Made by a program: the position numbers and the translations under genes. The notes beneath the pieces are model-generated. The model worked only from the letters and a program-made list of their open reading frames with translations. It did no database searches and had not been told where the DNA came from. A stretch of 59,482 nucleotides of DNA from a virus. This document shows, one piece after another, positions 48,966-57,600 of this stretch (its first letter is position 1; every line of letters starts with the position of its first letter). The DNA lies in IMG/VR virus record IMGVR_UViG_3300042549_002361, positions 1 through 59,482 of that record. One strand, 5' to 3'.

Positions 48966-49598
48966 TTAATAATTTCCTGATGCTAATACGATTTTACAAA
49001 TATGTTCTAGGCGTTCAATATGTTCATATGCTCGCCACGGTGTGGTATCAATTGCAACTACTCCGTGACCCTTAATACCTACGATATCATACGCAATATT
49101 GCCTTCACTGTCAAGACCTAAGTTGTTATGACACTGGGTAGCAAGTTCTTCGCTGATAGGAGGAACATCTCCTACATTTGGTGCAACCTTAGTGTATCTA
49201 CCCAGTTCGGGGAAGTGTGTCACTAGCTCATTCAAGTTAATACCGGCGTGCATTGCAGCAACACAGTATGTGGGGTGTACGTGAACTACTACGCGAATGT
49301 CATTACTATGCTGACCCAATTCTTTCAGTAAACCAAAGTGCAATGGTAGTTCGCCACTTGGTTGCAACTCGCTAGAGATAGCAGTATAGGGTAGAATTTT
49401 GCAGATTGTTTCAGTGCCAGTATTCATTAGCCCAATCTTTTTAAATTGATCGGGCTGTAGAGTTTGCTTTCTTACCCCACTGGGAGTGATATAGAAGTGG
49501 TCACGGTCATGATGGCGAATACTGATATTGCCGTCGCGGCTAGTAATCCAGTTACGGGCGTAGGCGTCTTTTAGGATATCACAAATTGTTTCTAACAT
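48966..49598 (-). CDS. Class II aldolase/adducin-family protein
   Basis: The family residues are all present: Glu83 in SGELPLHF, zinc His106 and His108 in VVHVHPTY, and the third His178 in GIKGHGVVA; DGNISIR near residue 22 is the phosphate-binding loop. Such enzymes (FucA, RhaD, MtnB-like) cleave sugar phosphates or dehydrate them. In this cluster it may act on a sugar phosphate precursor. It overlaps its neighbour upstream by 20 bases. Confidence 0.9.
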   Translation of the reverse strand: MLETICDILKDAYARNWITSRDGNISIRHHDRDHFYITPSGVRKQTLQPDQFKKIGLMNTGTETICKILPYTAISSELQPSGELPLHFGLLKELGQHSNDIRVVVHVHPTYCVAAMHAGINLNELVTHFPELGRYTKVAPNVGDVPPISEELATQCHNNLGLDSEGNIAYDIVGIKGHGVVAIDTTPWRAYEHIERLEHICKIVLASGNY

Positions 49599-50487
49599 GA
49601 TTAATTAATTCCTCTCCGGTTCGGTTAATAGCCCATTTATTCATAACATGTAAATCTACCCCACTCCATTTAGTTAGCATAAAGTCGCCAGGACTGCGAG
49701 GTTTTTCTAAATACATGATTAGCGTGCTATCATCAACTGCACTGTGTATGTCGTCTGTGTCAAATGTCTTGTATAGTGTAGTAGGCAATTGCGGAATTCC
49801 TCTGTCTTGGAATCCACTCATCATATGCGCTGCTATGCTAAAACTGTAATCATTTCTATACAAATGGCCTTTCCACTTGTAGATATCTTGATAGTACTGA
49901 CGATTATTTTTTACATGTTTTACACAATTAAAGAAACTTTCGGCATAAGGAGTTTTACGAAAGTATACTACTGTAGCCCAATACATTGTGATACCAAAAT
50001 CATTTAGTCGATTTAGTGTAGAATCTTTACGCTCATACATAATATCCTGATAGCGCCAATTCATCATTAGTTCTTCGTTGTGTCCCCAACATTGATTAAG
50101 TGTATCACTTAGTATTAAGTAGTCTACATCTAATAATATAGTTTCTTCGTACGGACTCAGATCATAAGCATCGCAACGATTAACATTATAAAATGATAAT
50201 GTCTTTGCATTATGGCTGGTATCTTTAAATGTTCTAATATTTTGTTCTTTAAATTTTTTGTCTTTCTCAACAACAATAATGTTATTAATGGCTTTTTTAA
50301 TTGTTGTTTTACCTAAACTTTTTTCTGCATAGTCAAGGCTAGCAGGATCGGTTACGACTGTGATATTTTTAATACCTAGGTGACGCTGAATTAGAAAGCT
50401 GTTAACTACAGCTAATCTAAAATAATCTATCTCTGCGTTATTGTGGGCAAACATAATGATGCCACGATCATTATTTGCCTTCTTCAT
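49579..50487 (-). CDS. GT-A glycosyltransferase-like protein (GT8-like)
   Basis: It parallels the protein at 47295: GIIMFAHNNAEIDYFRLAV at the N-terminus, YEETILLDVDYLIL with DVD as the DxD site, then a YWATVVYFRK strand. Length 302. These two probably arose by duplication and diverged in acceptor specificity. Its start overlaps the preceding gene. Confidence 0.7.
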   Translation of the reverse strand: MKKANNDRGIIMFAHNNAEIDYFRLAVVNSFLIQRHLGIKNITVVTDPASLDYAEKSLGKTTIKKAINNIIVVEKDKKFKEQNIRTFKDTSHNAKTLSFYNVNRCDAYDLSPYEETILLDVDYLILSDTLNQCWGHNEELMMNWRYQDIMYERKDSTLNRLNDFGITMYWATVVYFRKTPYAESFFNCVKHVKNNRQYYQDIYKWKGHLYRNDYSFSIAAHMMSGFQDRGIPQLPTTLYKTFDTDDIHSAVDDSTLIMYLEKPRSPGDFMLTKWSGVDLHVMNKWAINRTGEELINHVRNNL

Positions 50488-50830
50488 TGAGATCTAGAAC
50501 CTTGTGTACTTTGCGTGATTTGCGTAGCTTTTCGTATTCTGCATAGTAGTCGTTGGTTACTTCAAAATAACGACTAAGTATTTCACTATAAAAACTTTTT
50601 ATATCAATTTTAATTGGGTTATTATAGATGTCTAGCAAGACTGCATCCGTTTGCTGTTCGTCCAGTAATAACTTACAGAAATTAAGCAGCGTCCGATCAA
50701 TAGTAAATGTGCCACCGTTAATGCTGTAGCTAAGAAGACTCTGGGTTTTAGCTCGCAATGCTGCTTGCTGATTATTGAGTGTTACTCGATAATTCGCAAA
50801 TTCTAGTGCTTGTGTTAGACGTGTGCTCAT
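50471..50830 (-). CDS. Hypothetical protein (119 aa), possibly leaderless
   Basis: The product has a helical N-terminal half, a central stretch with TQSLLSYSINGGTFTID and a basic C-terminus. No family is recognised. The gene is the first of the glycan cluster after a terminator; no ribosome-binding site is seen, and a CTTAAATA box ends five bases before its ATG. Confidence 0.6.
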   Translation of the reverse strand: MSTRLTQALEFANYRVTLNNQQAALRAKTQSLLSYSINGGTFTIDRTLLNFCKLLLDEQQTDAVLLDIYNNPIKIDIKSFYSEILSRYFEVTNDYYAEYEKLRKSRKVHKVLDLNEEGK

Positions 50831-50835
50831 AGCTA

Positions 50836-50843
50836 TATTTAAG
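50836..50843 (-). promoter_or_regulatory. Late-type-like box CTTAAATA five bases before an ATG
   Basis: One mismatch from NATAAATA, on the minus strand. It would start transcription at the ATG at 50830, at the head of the glycan cluster and just after a terminator. Confidence 0.35.
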
Positions 50844-50845
50844 TC

Positions 50846-50881
50846 AAAAAAAAGCCAGTAAGCTAACTTACTGGCTTTTTT
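50846..50881 (-). terminator. Terminator of the small lipoprotein transcript
   Basis: A run of A, GCCAGTAAG, loop, CTTACTGGC and a run of T form a perfect stem of about 15 pairs. It works on both strands by symmetry, and here ends the minus-strand lipoprotein message. Confidence 0.88.
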
Positions 50882-50929
50882 AATTCTACTCTTTTAGTGA
50901 AATTACTTGGGTATAACCCGTGTAATTAA

Positions 50930-51142
50930 TTACTTAGGCTGTTCCGCGTCGCCTTCGGCAGCATCTTTTACAGCAGTTGCAACAGCAGCTTCTTCGGTTA
51001 CTGCTTCGTCAGCTGGTGCAGCTGGTGCAGCTTCTTCAGTAGCTACTACTGCGTTCTCAGCTTCAGGTGTTGCGTTTTCAGTTGAACAAGCTGCTAAACC
51101 AAGTAGTGCAGTTGCAACTGCGATTGTGGTGATCTTTTTCAT
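50930..51142 (-). CDS. Small Ala/Glu-rich lipoprotein (70 aa)
   Basis: The signal MKKITTIAVATALLGLAACS has a lipobox with Cys19; the mature part of about 50 residues is Ala, Glu and Thr rich with no fold visible. It should be anchored in a Gram-negative membrane. It has its own TATAAATA late promoter and AAGGAG site, and its own terminator, so it stands alone. Candidate roles are superinfection exclusion or lysis (spanin-like), neither proven. Confidence 0.8.
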   Translation of the reverse strand: MKKITTIAVATALLGLAACSTENATPEAENAVVATEEAAPAAPADEAVTEEAAVATAVKDAAEGDAEQPK

Positions 51143-51177
51143 AGCGTCATTTCTCCTTAAGTGTTTTTCGCTTAAAT

Positions 51178-51185
51178 TATTTATA
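51178..51185 (-). promoter_or_regulatory. T4-type late promoter TATAAATA
   Basis: An exact match to the T4 late consensus on the minus strand, 36 bases upstream of the lipoprotein ATG. A weak TTAAG/CTTAA hairpin follows at the expected transcript start. Confidence 0.7.
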
Positions 51186-51190
51186 TAATA

Positions 51191-51222
51191 AAAAAGCCAG
51201 CATAATTAAATACTGGCTTTTT
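51191..51222 (-). terminator. Terminator of the tail protein gene
   Basis: AAAAAGCCAG, a 12-base loop, CTGGCTTTTT: ten base pairs with a T-tract on either strand. The core GCCAG/CTGGC matches the terminator at 50846. Confidence 0.85.
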
Positions 51223-51299
51223 AGTGTACTTTACTCTACTCTCGAGTGACCTGCATAGTGTGCATTGTTAAGAGGCAATTTGGGTTCTATTAACTATAT

Positions 51300-52340
51300 T
51301 TATGAACCGCTGATAGCTGCCATGCTAATTGTTGGGGCAGTAATAGTAATGCTCGAACCGTTTGCATTTGGCTGTTTTCTACGACCATTAAGTGTAAGTG
51401 TACCGTCAATGCTGTCAGTGTATCCTGCTGCATCATCGCCTGTAGCCGGAACACCGTCTGGACCAATAGCACCATCAGCGGATGCTGCGGCTGCTGCGGT
51501 ATAAGGATCGAACCACGTAGCAGTCAATGTTATAACAGTTGGATCTGTTATACTATTAACACGGCCTTGTAGTCTAAAGTAGTTTGACGCATATGCGCCT
51601 GATCCATACTTAATGAATAACTGTTGATCGGAAGCAGTTAGTTCATAAAAACCTAAACCTGCACTTGTACCCGAGCTACCAGTAGTATCATTATAGTTCA
51701 TTAGGACATCGCCCATTGCGCTTAGTAAGTTAGTCCAGTCAGTGTTTTGTGAACTAGCTGAGCCGCCTGCGCGGGATGAGCTTACACCTAGTGCGCCGCC
51801 TGCATTAAAAAATGCTCGAGCTGCACCTTCACTTGCAAAGGTCCATGTAGTTACTTCTGTTAGCGTACTAGTCCATGCTGTTGTTCTTGTAACATTGCTA
51901 ACGCTAGACATTGTTGTACTTGCTGGACTAAATCTGTTATCCCAACAATCCTTAATGTTTAGCATTAAGTTATTCCAAGTAGTTGCAGCGATCGATGTAG
52001 CAGTTGTTACGTCAGTGCCTACGCCTGTACGCACTGTTTGACCTAAGAATGCACATAGTGACTGCACATCGTCTTGTAAACGTTTAAAGCCGCCTGTAGC
52101 GTTATCTGCATAAACTAAACCGCCTGAGCTAGCAGCACTAACACCTGCGCCGCCTTGGGTGTAGCCGTATGTGCTGTTTGCGGTATATGTACCTAATGTT
52201 ACATCTGCCGCTGTGCCAAGCAAGAGGTTTACGTTAGTTCTTGCATTGTTAAAATCGGCAGGAGCAACAGTATCAGTACCTGCGACAGCCTGAGTCATTG
52301 TAGTCATTCCGCCGGATGTAATTGTTGCACCTGATGCCAT
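51300..52340 (-). CDS. Phage tail-fibre/virion structural protein (346 aa)
   Basis: The product is Ala/Thr/Ser/Gly rich and beta-like along its whole length, with a block TWTFASEGAARAFFNAGG typical of phage tail adhesin-like proteins. No signal peptide. It lies between a lipoprotein and a tail-fibre gene, has an AGGAGA site and a late-type box upstream, and ends before a terminator. Probably a minor tail or fibre subunit. Confidence 0.75.
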   Translation of the reverse strand: MASGATITSGGMTTMTQAVAGTDTVAPADFNNARTNVNLLLGTAADVTLGTYTANSTYGYTQGGAGVSAASSGGLVYADNATGGFKRLQDDVQSLCAFLGQTVRTGVGTDVTTATSIAATTWNNLMLNIKDCWDNRFSPASTTMSSVSNVTRTTAWTSTLTEVTTWTFASEGAARAFFNAGGALGVSSSRAGGSASSQNTDWTNLLSAMGDVLMNYNDTTGSSGTSAGLGFYELTASDQQLFIKYGSGAYASNYFRLQGRVNSITDPTVITLTATWFDPYTAAAAASADGAIGPDGVPATGDDAAGYTDSIDGTLTLNGRRKQPNANGSSITITAPTISMAAISGS

Positions 52341-52363
52341 GTAACTCTCCTAAATTAATATAC

Positions 52364-52371
52364 TATTTATT
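52364..52371 (-). promoter_or_regulatory. Late-type promoter box AATAAATA
   Basis: Minus-strand AATAAATA lies about 24 bases upstream of ATG 52340, at the end of the tail-fibre gene, giving a leader of about 18 bases containing AGGAGA. Confidence 0.5.
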
Positions 52372-53937
52372 TTATTTCACGCCTATTACAGCTTCAACAA
52401 CACCTAAATCGTCGTTGTCTTTCTGTTCAAGACTTCTTCCAATAACTTTTCTTGGATCGTATTCGTTAAATCCTAGTGCCATTGCTGTGCCAGGCAAATG
52501 ACTACTTATGAGTCTTTCGCCCTTTAATACTTTACCTACTACCTTAACTGGTACGCGACCTGTCATTGCAACTGGAAGACCAGTTGATTCACTATTCATT
52601 AAGTAAGCAGGATCAGTTGAAATTACACCAAATACATTTGTATCTTCGATACTTGTTGTTTGAGTAATTTCTGCACTACCGCCTAACTTAATCACTGTGC
52701 CTGGGGCGTAGTCAGCGTCACTAGCATAAATTTCTGCCAAGTCAGCATAGCGTGCGCTAGTGGCAATTGCGGTTACAACGTTAGCTGCAAAACTACCTGC
52801 GCTGTCTCTTAGTACTAGTGTATTAGGTGTTGCTGGTGTTACTGCGTCTGTGGCAGTGCCTGTTGCAAAACTTACGTTACCGCTTACATTAAATTGTGTA
52901 GTATGGATTGTGCTAATTCTCGAACTGCTGTTACCGATTGCTACGTTACCAGCAGTAAAAACAGCGCCAGTTGTACCGTTACCTAAGTATAGTGCCCCAG
53001 TAAATGTATCTGCAAATCTATAACTTGCACTACCAATGTTGTAAGTGTTAGTAGCATCAGGTGTATAACTTCTACCAGTATGAATTACTTCAGTAGCACT
53101 AATATTAGCACCATCTGCGCCCACACTGCCTAAGTTTAGTCTATATGCTGCATCGGCACGATAAGCACGTTGACTTAATGCTAGTGATGTAGTATCGTAT
53201 TCTGTACGTAAGTTTAAGCCAGGGCGAATAATTGAACCAATACCGCCAGTGCCTACTAATTCAGCATACCAGTTGCGATCTTCACCTTCTGTATTGCTGT
53301 TTGAGTTATCTGCTGTAAATTGTGCGTGGTCGCTGAAAATAGCCATAATAGTTTCAGCGCCTGAATTTGTAACAGTACTGCCAACATTAACTGAAGGACT
53401 TGCGGAATCGTTAGCGTATGTTAATGCTAACACTGCACGGTCTACGCCTGTGCTGTCTTTTAAGAAAATATTACGTAGTTTTGTACCATAGTTAGAGGGA
53501 CTGCCTATGTTAGGTGTAGCTTGATATGCATTTGAAATTTCTCCTGCATAACCTGCAAATTTAAAACTGCTACCATCATATATACGTAACTTATCGTCAG
53601 TGGTGTCGAACCATGCTGTGCCTGCTGCTAAGTTAGTTAATGGCTGTGTGGTTCCTACAACAATACCAGTTGATCTTTTCCATCGTGTTCCGTCGTATAC
53701 ACGTAGTAAGTTCTCTGTTTTGTCGTACCATACTTGACCAGTAAGTGTAGTACTTGCGCTAGGTGCAGTTGCACTAGCAAAGTTTTCTAACTGACGCACA
53801 GCATTTTGTGCAAAGTATAAACCGTAGTTAGATACGTTTCTACCAACTAATGCTAACGCATAGCTGCTGGTATCTATCGTACTGTCAGCAACTGTTGTTG
53901 AAACACTCCCGTCACTGTTATTAAATGTATATGGCAT
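52372..53937 (-). CDS. Tail-fibre-like structural protein with a C-terminal self-processing-like domain
   Basis: N-terminal residues about 60-130 hold two copies of a trimerisation-like motif (VWYDKTENLLRVYDG and AWFDTTDDKLRIYDG). The C-terminal region from about residue 395 has YADLAEIYASDADYAPGTVI and VFGVISTDPAYLMNSE, like the peptidase G2/intramolecular chaperone-type domain at the ends of phage fibres. The middle is beta-rich. It probably binds the host surface. GAGGGA precedes the ATG. Confidence 0.82.
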   Translation of the reverse strand: MPYTFNNSDGSVSTTVADSTIDTSSYALALVGRNVSNYGLYFAQNAVRQLENFASATAPSASTTLTGQVWYDKTENLLRVYDGTRWKRSTGIVVGTTQPLTNLAAGTAWFDTTDDKLRIYDGSSFKFAGYAGEISNAYQATPNIGSPSNYGTKLRNIFLKDSTGVDRAVLALTYANDSASPSVNVGSTVTNSGAETIMAIFSDHAQFTADNSNSNTEGEDRNWYAELVGTGGIGSIIRPGLNLRTEYDTTSLALSQRAYRADAAYRLNLGSVGADGANISATEVIHTGRSYTPDATNTYNIGSASYRFADTFTGALYLGNGTTGAVFTAGNVAIGNSSSRISTIHTTQFNVSGNVSFATGTATDAVTPATPNTLVLRDSAGSFAANVVTAIATSARYADLAEIYASDADYAPGTVIKLGGSAEITQTTSIEDTNVFGVISTDPAYLMNSESTGLPVAMTGRVPVKVVGKVLKGERLISSHLPGTAMALGFNEYDPRKVIGRSLEQKDNDDLGVVEAVIGVK

Positions 53938-53957
53938 TCTTATTCCCTCAAATAATG

Positions 53958-54608
53958 TTAGCTCAACTGTACTCTGACAGTGTAGATTATCTCAATAATT
54001 CTGTTTTGTGACTTTTGTACAGGATGAAAAACAACATGTGTTAACATAGTACTTGTGTTAATGGGCGTGTCGTCTGTTGGATCGCTAGGATAACTAAACA
54101 GCGCCAGCTCATCAAAAATATAGTCGCCTTCGTTTGTTGTACTGCTGTCAAATAAGTCTTGGTCACTGGGTTCAGCATATCCTAGTGTGCAGGTTACTTT
54201 GATATCAGTGTAACTCGGCCCAGGGATAATTTGAATCTTGTCTGTTTCAGTATCAGCTGAGATAATCTTATAGTAAGTTCTACTGTACAGATTGGCACCA
54301 GTTTCATATGCTTCACTCACACGGGGTGATTTGTAAATAACTCTACCTGCTGTATCTACGCTGGTAGCGCCGTTTCCAAATGCCATATAATGAACGTAAG
54401 CACCTTGTGCATTGTTTAATGCATTAGCAATTAAGTTAGCCATATTGCCGTAATGAATAGCATTACGCTTGTTGATGAGTTCTTCGCCTGTTTCTTTGTC
54501 ACGAATTAGGATATGCCCACTTAGGTTAATACCCGCAACATCATCTGGCTTATTTTTTTGAGTATTTTGCTCTTGCATATTCTCTTTGCCTTCGTCTTTG
54601 TCTAACAT
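53958..54608 (-). CDS. Conserved virion structural protein (about 216 aa)
   Basis: ATG 54608 is chosen; the frame also has a GTG at 54623 and an ATG at 54578. The product is beta-rich with GNMANLIANALNNAQGAYVH and YIFDELALFSYP, as in conserved structural proteins next to the large tail protein in T4-like marine phages. If the GATAAATA box five bases upstream is a promoter, the message is leaderless. Confidence 0.72.
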   Translation of the reverse strand: MLDKDEGKENMQEQNTQKNKPDDVAGINLSGHILIRDKETGEELINKRNAIHYGNMANLIANALNNAQGAYVHYMAFGNGATSVDTAGRVIYKSPRVSEAYETGANLYSRTYYKIISADTETDKIQIIPGPSYTDIKVTCTLGYAEPSDQDLFDSSTTNEGDYIFDELALFSYPSDPTDDTPINTSTMLTHVVFHPVQKSQNRIIEIIYTVRVQLS

Positions 54609-54613
54609 ACGTT

Positions 54614-54621
54614 TATTTATC
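54614..54621 (-). promoter_or_regulatory. Late-type box GATAAATA five bases before an ATG
   Basis: Minus-strand GATAAATA overlaps the alternative GTG start and ends five bases before ATG 54608. It fits the leaderless late pattern. Confidence 0.45.
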
Positions 54622-54647
54622 ACTTTTTTTAAAGTAGTACATAATTT

Positions 54648-57600
54648 TTAAATTCCGTGGATGAATTTCATTAAGCTTTCAGTATTAGCATAGTCTGCGT
54701 TAGCAACGTCTGCCAAGCTAAGTGCAGTGTTTGCGCCTGCATTAAGTGTAGGAATTTCTAAGGTTACTGTTACGTTACCGTTTAGGACTGGCGCAATATT
54801 TTCATCAAGCGGATCGATATCAAATGCATGATAATCCCACATACCATCTTGCATAAAGAGGTCATCTTCTACAGTAATTGTGTTGTTGGCCCCGTCAATA
54901 TCCTTGATGTAGAAGAATGTAACATTACTTGCATATGATACTGTATAGCTCGTGCCTTCTGCTGTTAGCAAGTTACCATTAGCAGTAATAGCTACTGTCT
55001 CGCCCTGATTTAGTAGAGCGATGGTATTTGCAGCAGTTGTAAGTGTTAACTGATTTGCACCTACAGTAGCATTAGCTGAAGAAACTGCCATGTTTGCTCT
55101 TGCAAACGAATTTGCATTTCCGGTTTCTGCATATGCAACATTAGCATAAGCTACAGTAGAAACATTGTATGTTTCATATGTGTAGAATTCTGATCCAACT
55201 TCTAACCAAACTGCACGGTTTGTATCTAGTCTGTTAAATGTTTCTTCTTCAGATCCTTCTACTACAGTAATCGTTACATCATTATTGTAAATGTCTTTGA
55301 TTAAGTGATCCTGTACACTAGTACCTACACTACCTCTGGTTAGTTGGCTAAATGTGTTTCCATCTTTACGCTCATACAGCACACGCTCAGTGCCTACCCA
55401 AATTACACCTGGATCGCCCGGGCGTGGTGTCTGGAATACGCTTGCATCATCAACTGTAATTTCAGTTGAATATGTGTAAACGTTTGATGTTACTGTTGCA
55501 GTTTTATTAGATGAAATTCTAATAAACTCGGTATCACCAAACAAGTTCTGATGCATTCGGTATTGTACTGCAACTGCACTTGGTGTTACAGGAGTTGTGC
55601 TAGTGTTGCCGCTAGCATAAGGGCTAGTGTAAACATCTATGATTAGACTTTCTAACGGATCAAGCATTACCATTTCTTCTGGGCGTTCTTCACCGTATAG
55701 AATCTTCTTAAATGTTGCACCGTCAAAACCTTCGTAGGTTTCGTTGTTGCGTCTTAGTGTGATATTGCCCTGTGTTAGTTCACTAAAGATACCTTCGTAG
55801 TTAGTTACTTCAACACTTCGATCAAACCCATATGCATCCCACGCATCAGTGTCCCAACCAAAGTTAGTTAAGAATGTAGTTGTTGGATCTAGGCCGTACA
55901 CTACTTTGCTAAACACATTAGCATCAATAGTTTCGCCTCTCCATCCGCCACCAACTTTTTCTTTTACAAGATTTAATGTAACAGCTAAGTTACCTGAATT
56001 GATAATGTCATACAATACCGTAGCATTAGTTGTAATGCTGGTATTAGAGCCGGCTGTAATATCATTATAATGAGTGCTTACTTCAGCAGCAAATGCAAAT
56101 CTAACTTCTGAGTCAAACTTAAATATTCTGTCAATTGCTCTCATTTGAACATTAGCAGTAATCTGTGCTTCTGTCATTTGGTTCAAATTAGCAATGTTTC
56201 TAGCAATACTTAAATTAATTGGTGTTGTGCTTGCATTATGACCAAACTGTGTTAGCTGATAGTTTGTTCGATCAAATACTAATGTAGTATTATTGTGTCT
56301 AAATACACTATCACCTTTGTTTGTAATGCTAAAGTAATTACTATAAGCATTGTCAAAGAACATGATGTTAGCATCATTTTGACTAAAGTCATCTAGTACA
56401 CGTACAACGCCTAGCTCGCGATCGATATATGGTGGTTTATCAAAGTCACTAACCATTGTTGCACCAATAGTTTCAATTGGTGGTCGCTTCCCGTCTCTGT
56501 ATTCACGAATCTTAGCACTGAACGGTTTAACTTCGTTCATGTATTCAATAATACGAGCAAAATTATCTGGTCTAAATCCAACTGTAGGAATTAAATCTTC
56601 CTCGTCTTTCTCAATATATAGATAAGAAGTTTTGAATGCCCAACTTAACTGAGGTTGTTCAGTGTATGCATATTTTAACATTTCAAAGAACACTTTATTC
56701 CATAGCCCGATATCGTTAAAGATCGGATTTCTTAGGATGTTTAGTAAGATACGCAATTCGTATGCAACTGTGCCTGGACGGCCAGCTGTTATTATTGTTG
56801 GTTTAATTTGTAACGTTTCATTTTTAATGCTAATTAGTTTGAAATTATTTTCCGATGCAACATAGATCCAAAGTTGAGGTCTATCAGAAGTTGCAGACTT
56901 AACTTGTATAACTGCCCCGTCTGGTAAATTCTTTAGTGTGTATAATTCACCAACACTACCAACATTGAACACAGGCTTGTAACTGTTATCATATCTAATT
57001 TTAGTGTTGCGATAAGTGTCTACTCTTTCAACTTCGTACCAATTTACACGTTCTAAATAAGTTAGTGTGTCAGGCAATGTTGCATCCCAACTTGAATATT
57101 GAGTCTCAAGTTTCAAATCTCGTAATAATTCATTTACCACTGATCGGAATGTTCTACGAGCTGCCTTAACATCATTAAACAGTGTTTGTCTTGGTCGGAA
57201 GGCGATGCCGTATTTTTCAACTTCGCTTAAGGTTGGATCAGGTACCTGCTGGCCTATAGCATTTTCGCCGCATAAACTATCAATTAGTTTTTCGCTGATG
57301 TGTTCTGGTATAATACTATTATTGTCGTTTTCGCGAACCAATTTCCATGCGGTATGTTTAATACCATCACTGGTAGTATTTCTAGAAACATTGATCTGTA
57401 TTACATTTTCTTCTTTCATATGCTGTGAAACATTATGTAGTACAAAGCTCTCATCGCTAATAAAGCTAGCCATTGTTAAACCATAGCCAACTGGATTAGC
57501 AATATAACGTGCAATTGTTTCAGTGTCAAACTGGCGGCCTAAGCTACGTGTAGCTCTGCCGTCAACTATAGTTCTATTTTGTACCCAATAATAGTAGTAA

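Noticed and set aside
50907-51188. Ser/Ala-rich frame on the plus strand opposite the small lipoprotein
   Set aside because: Antisense shadow: it mirrors the Ala/Glu-rich codons of the lipoprotein and has no ribosome-binding site.
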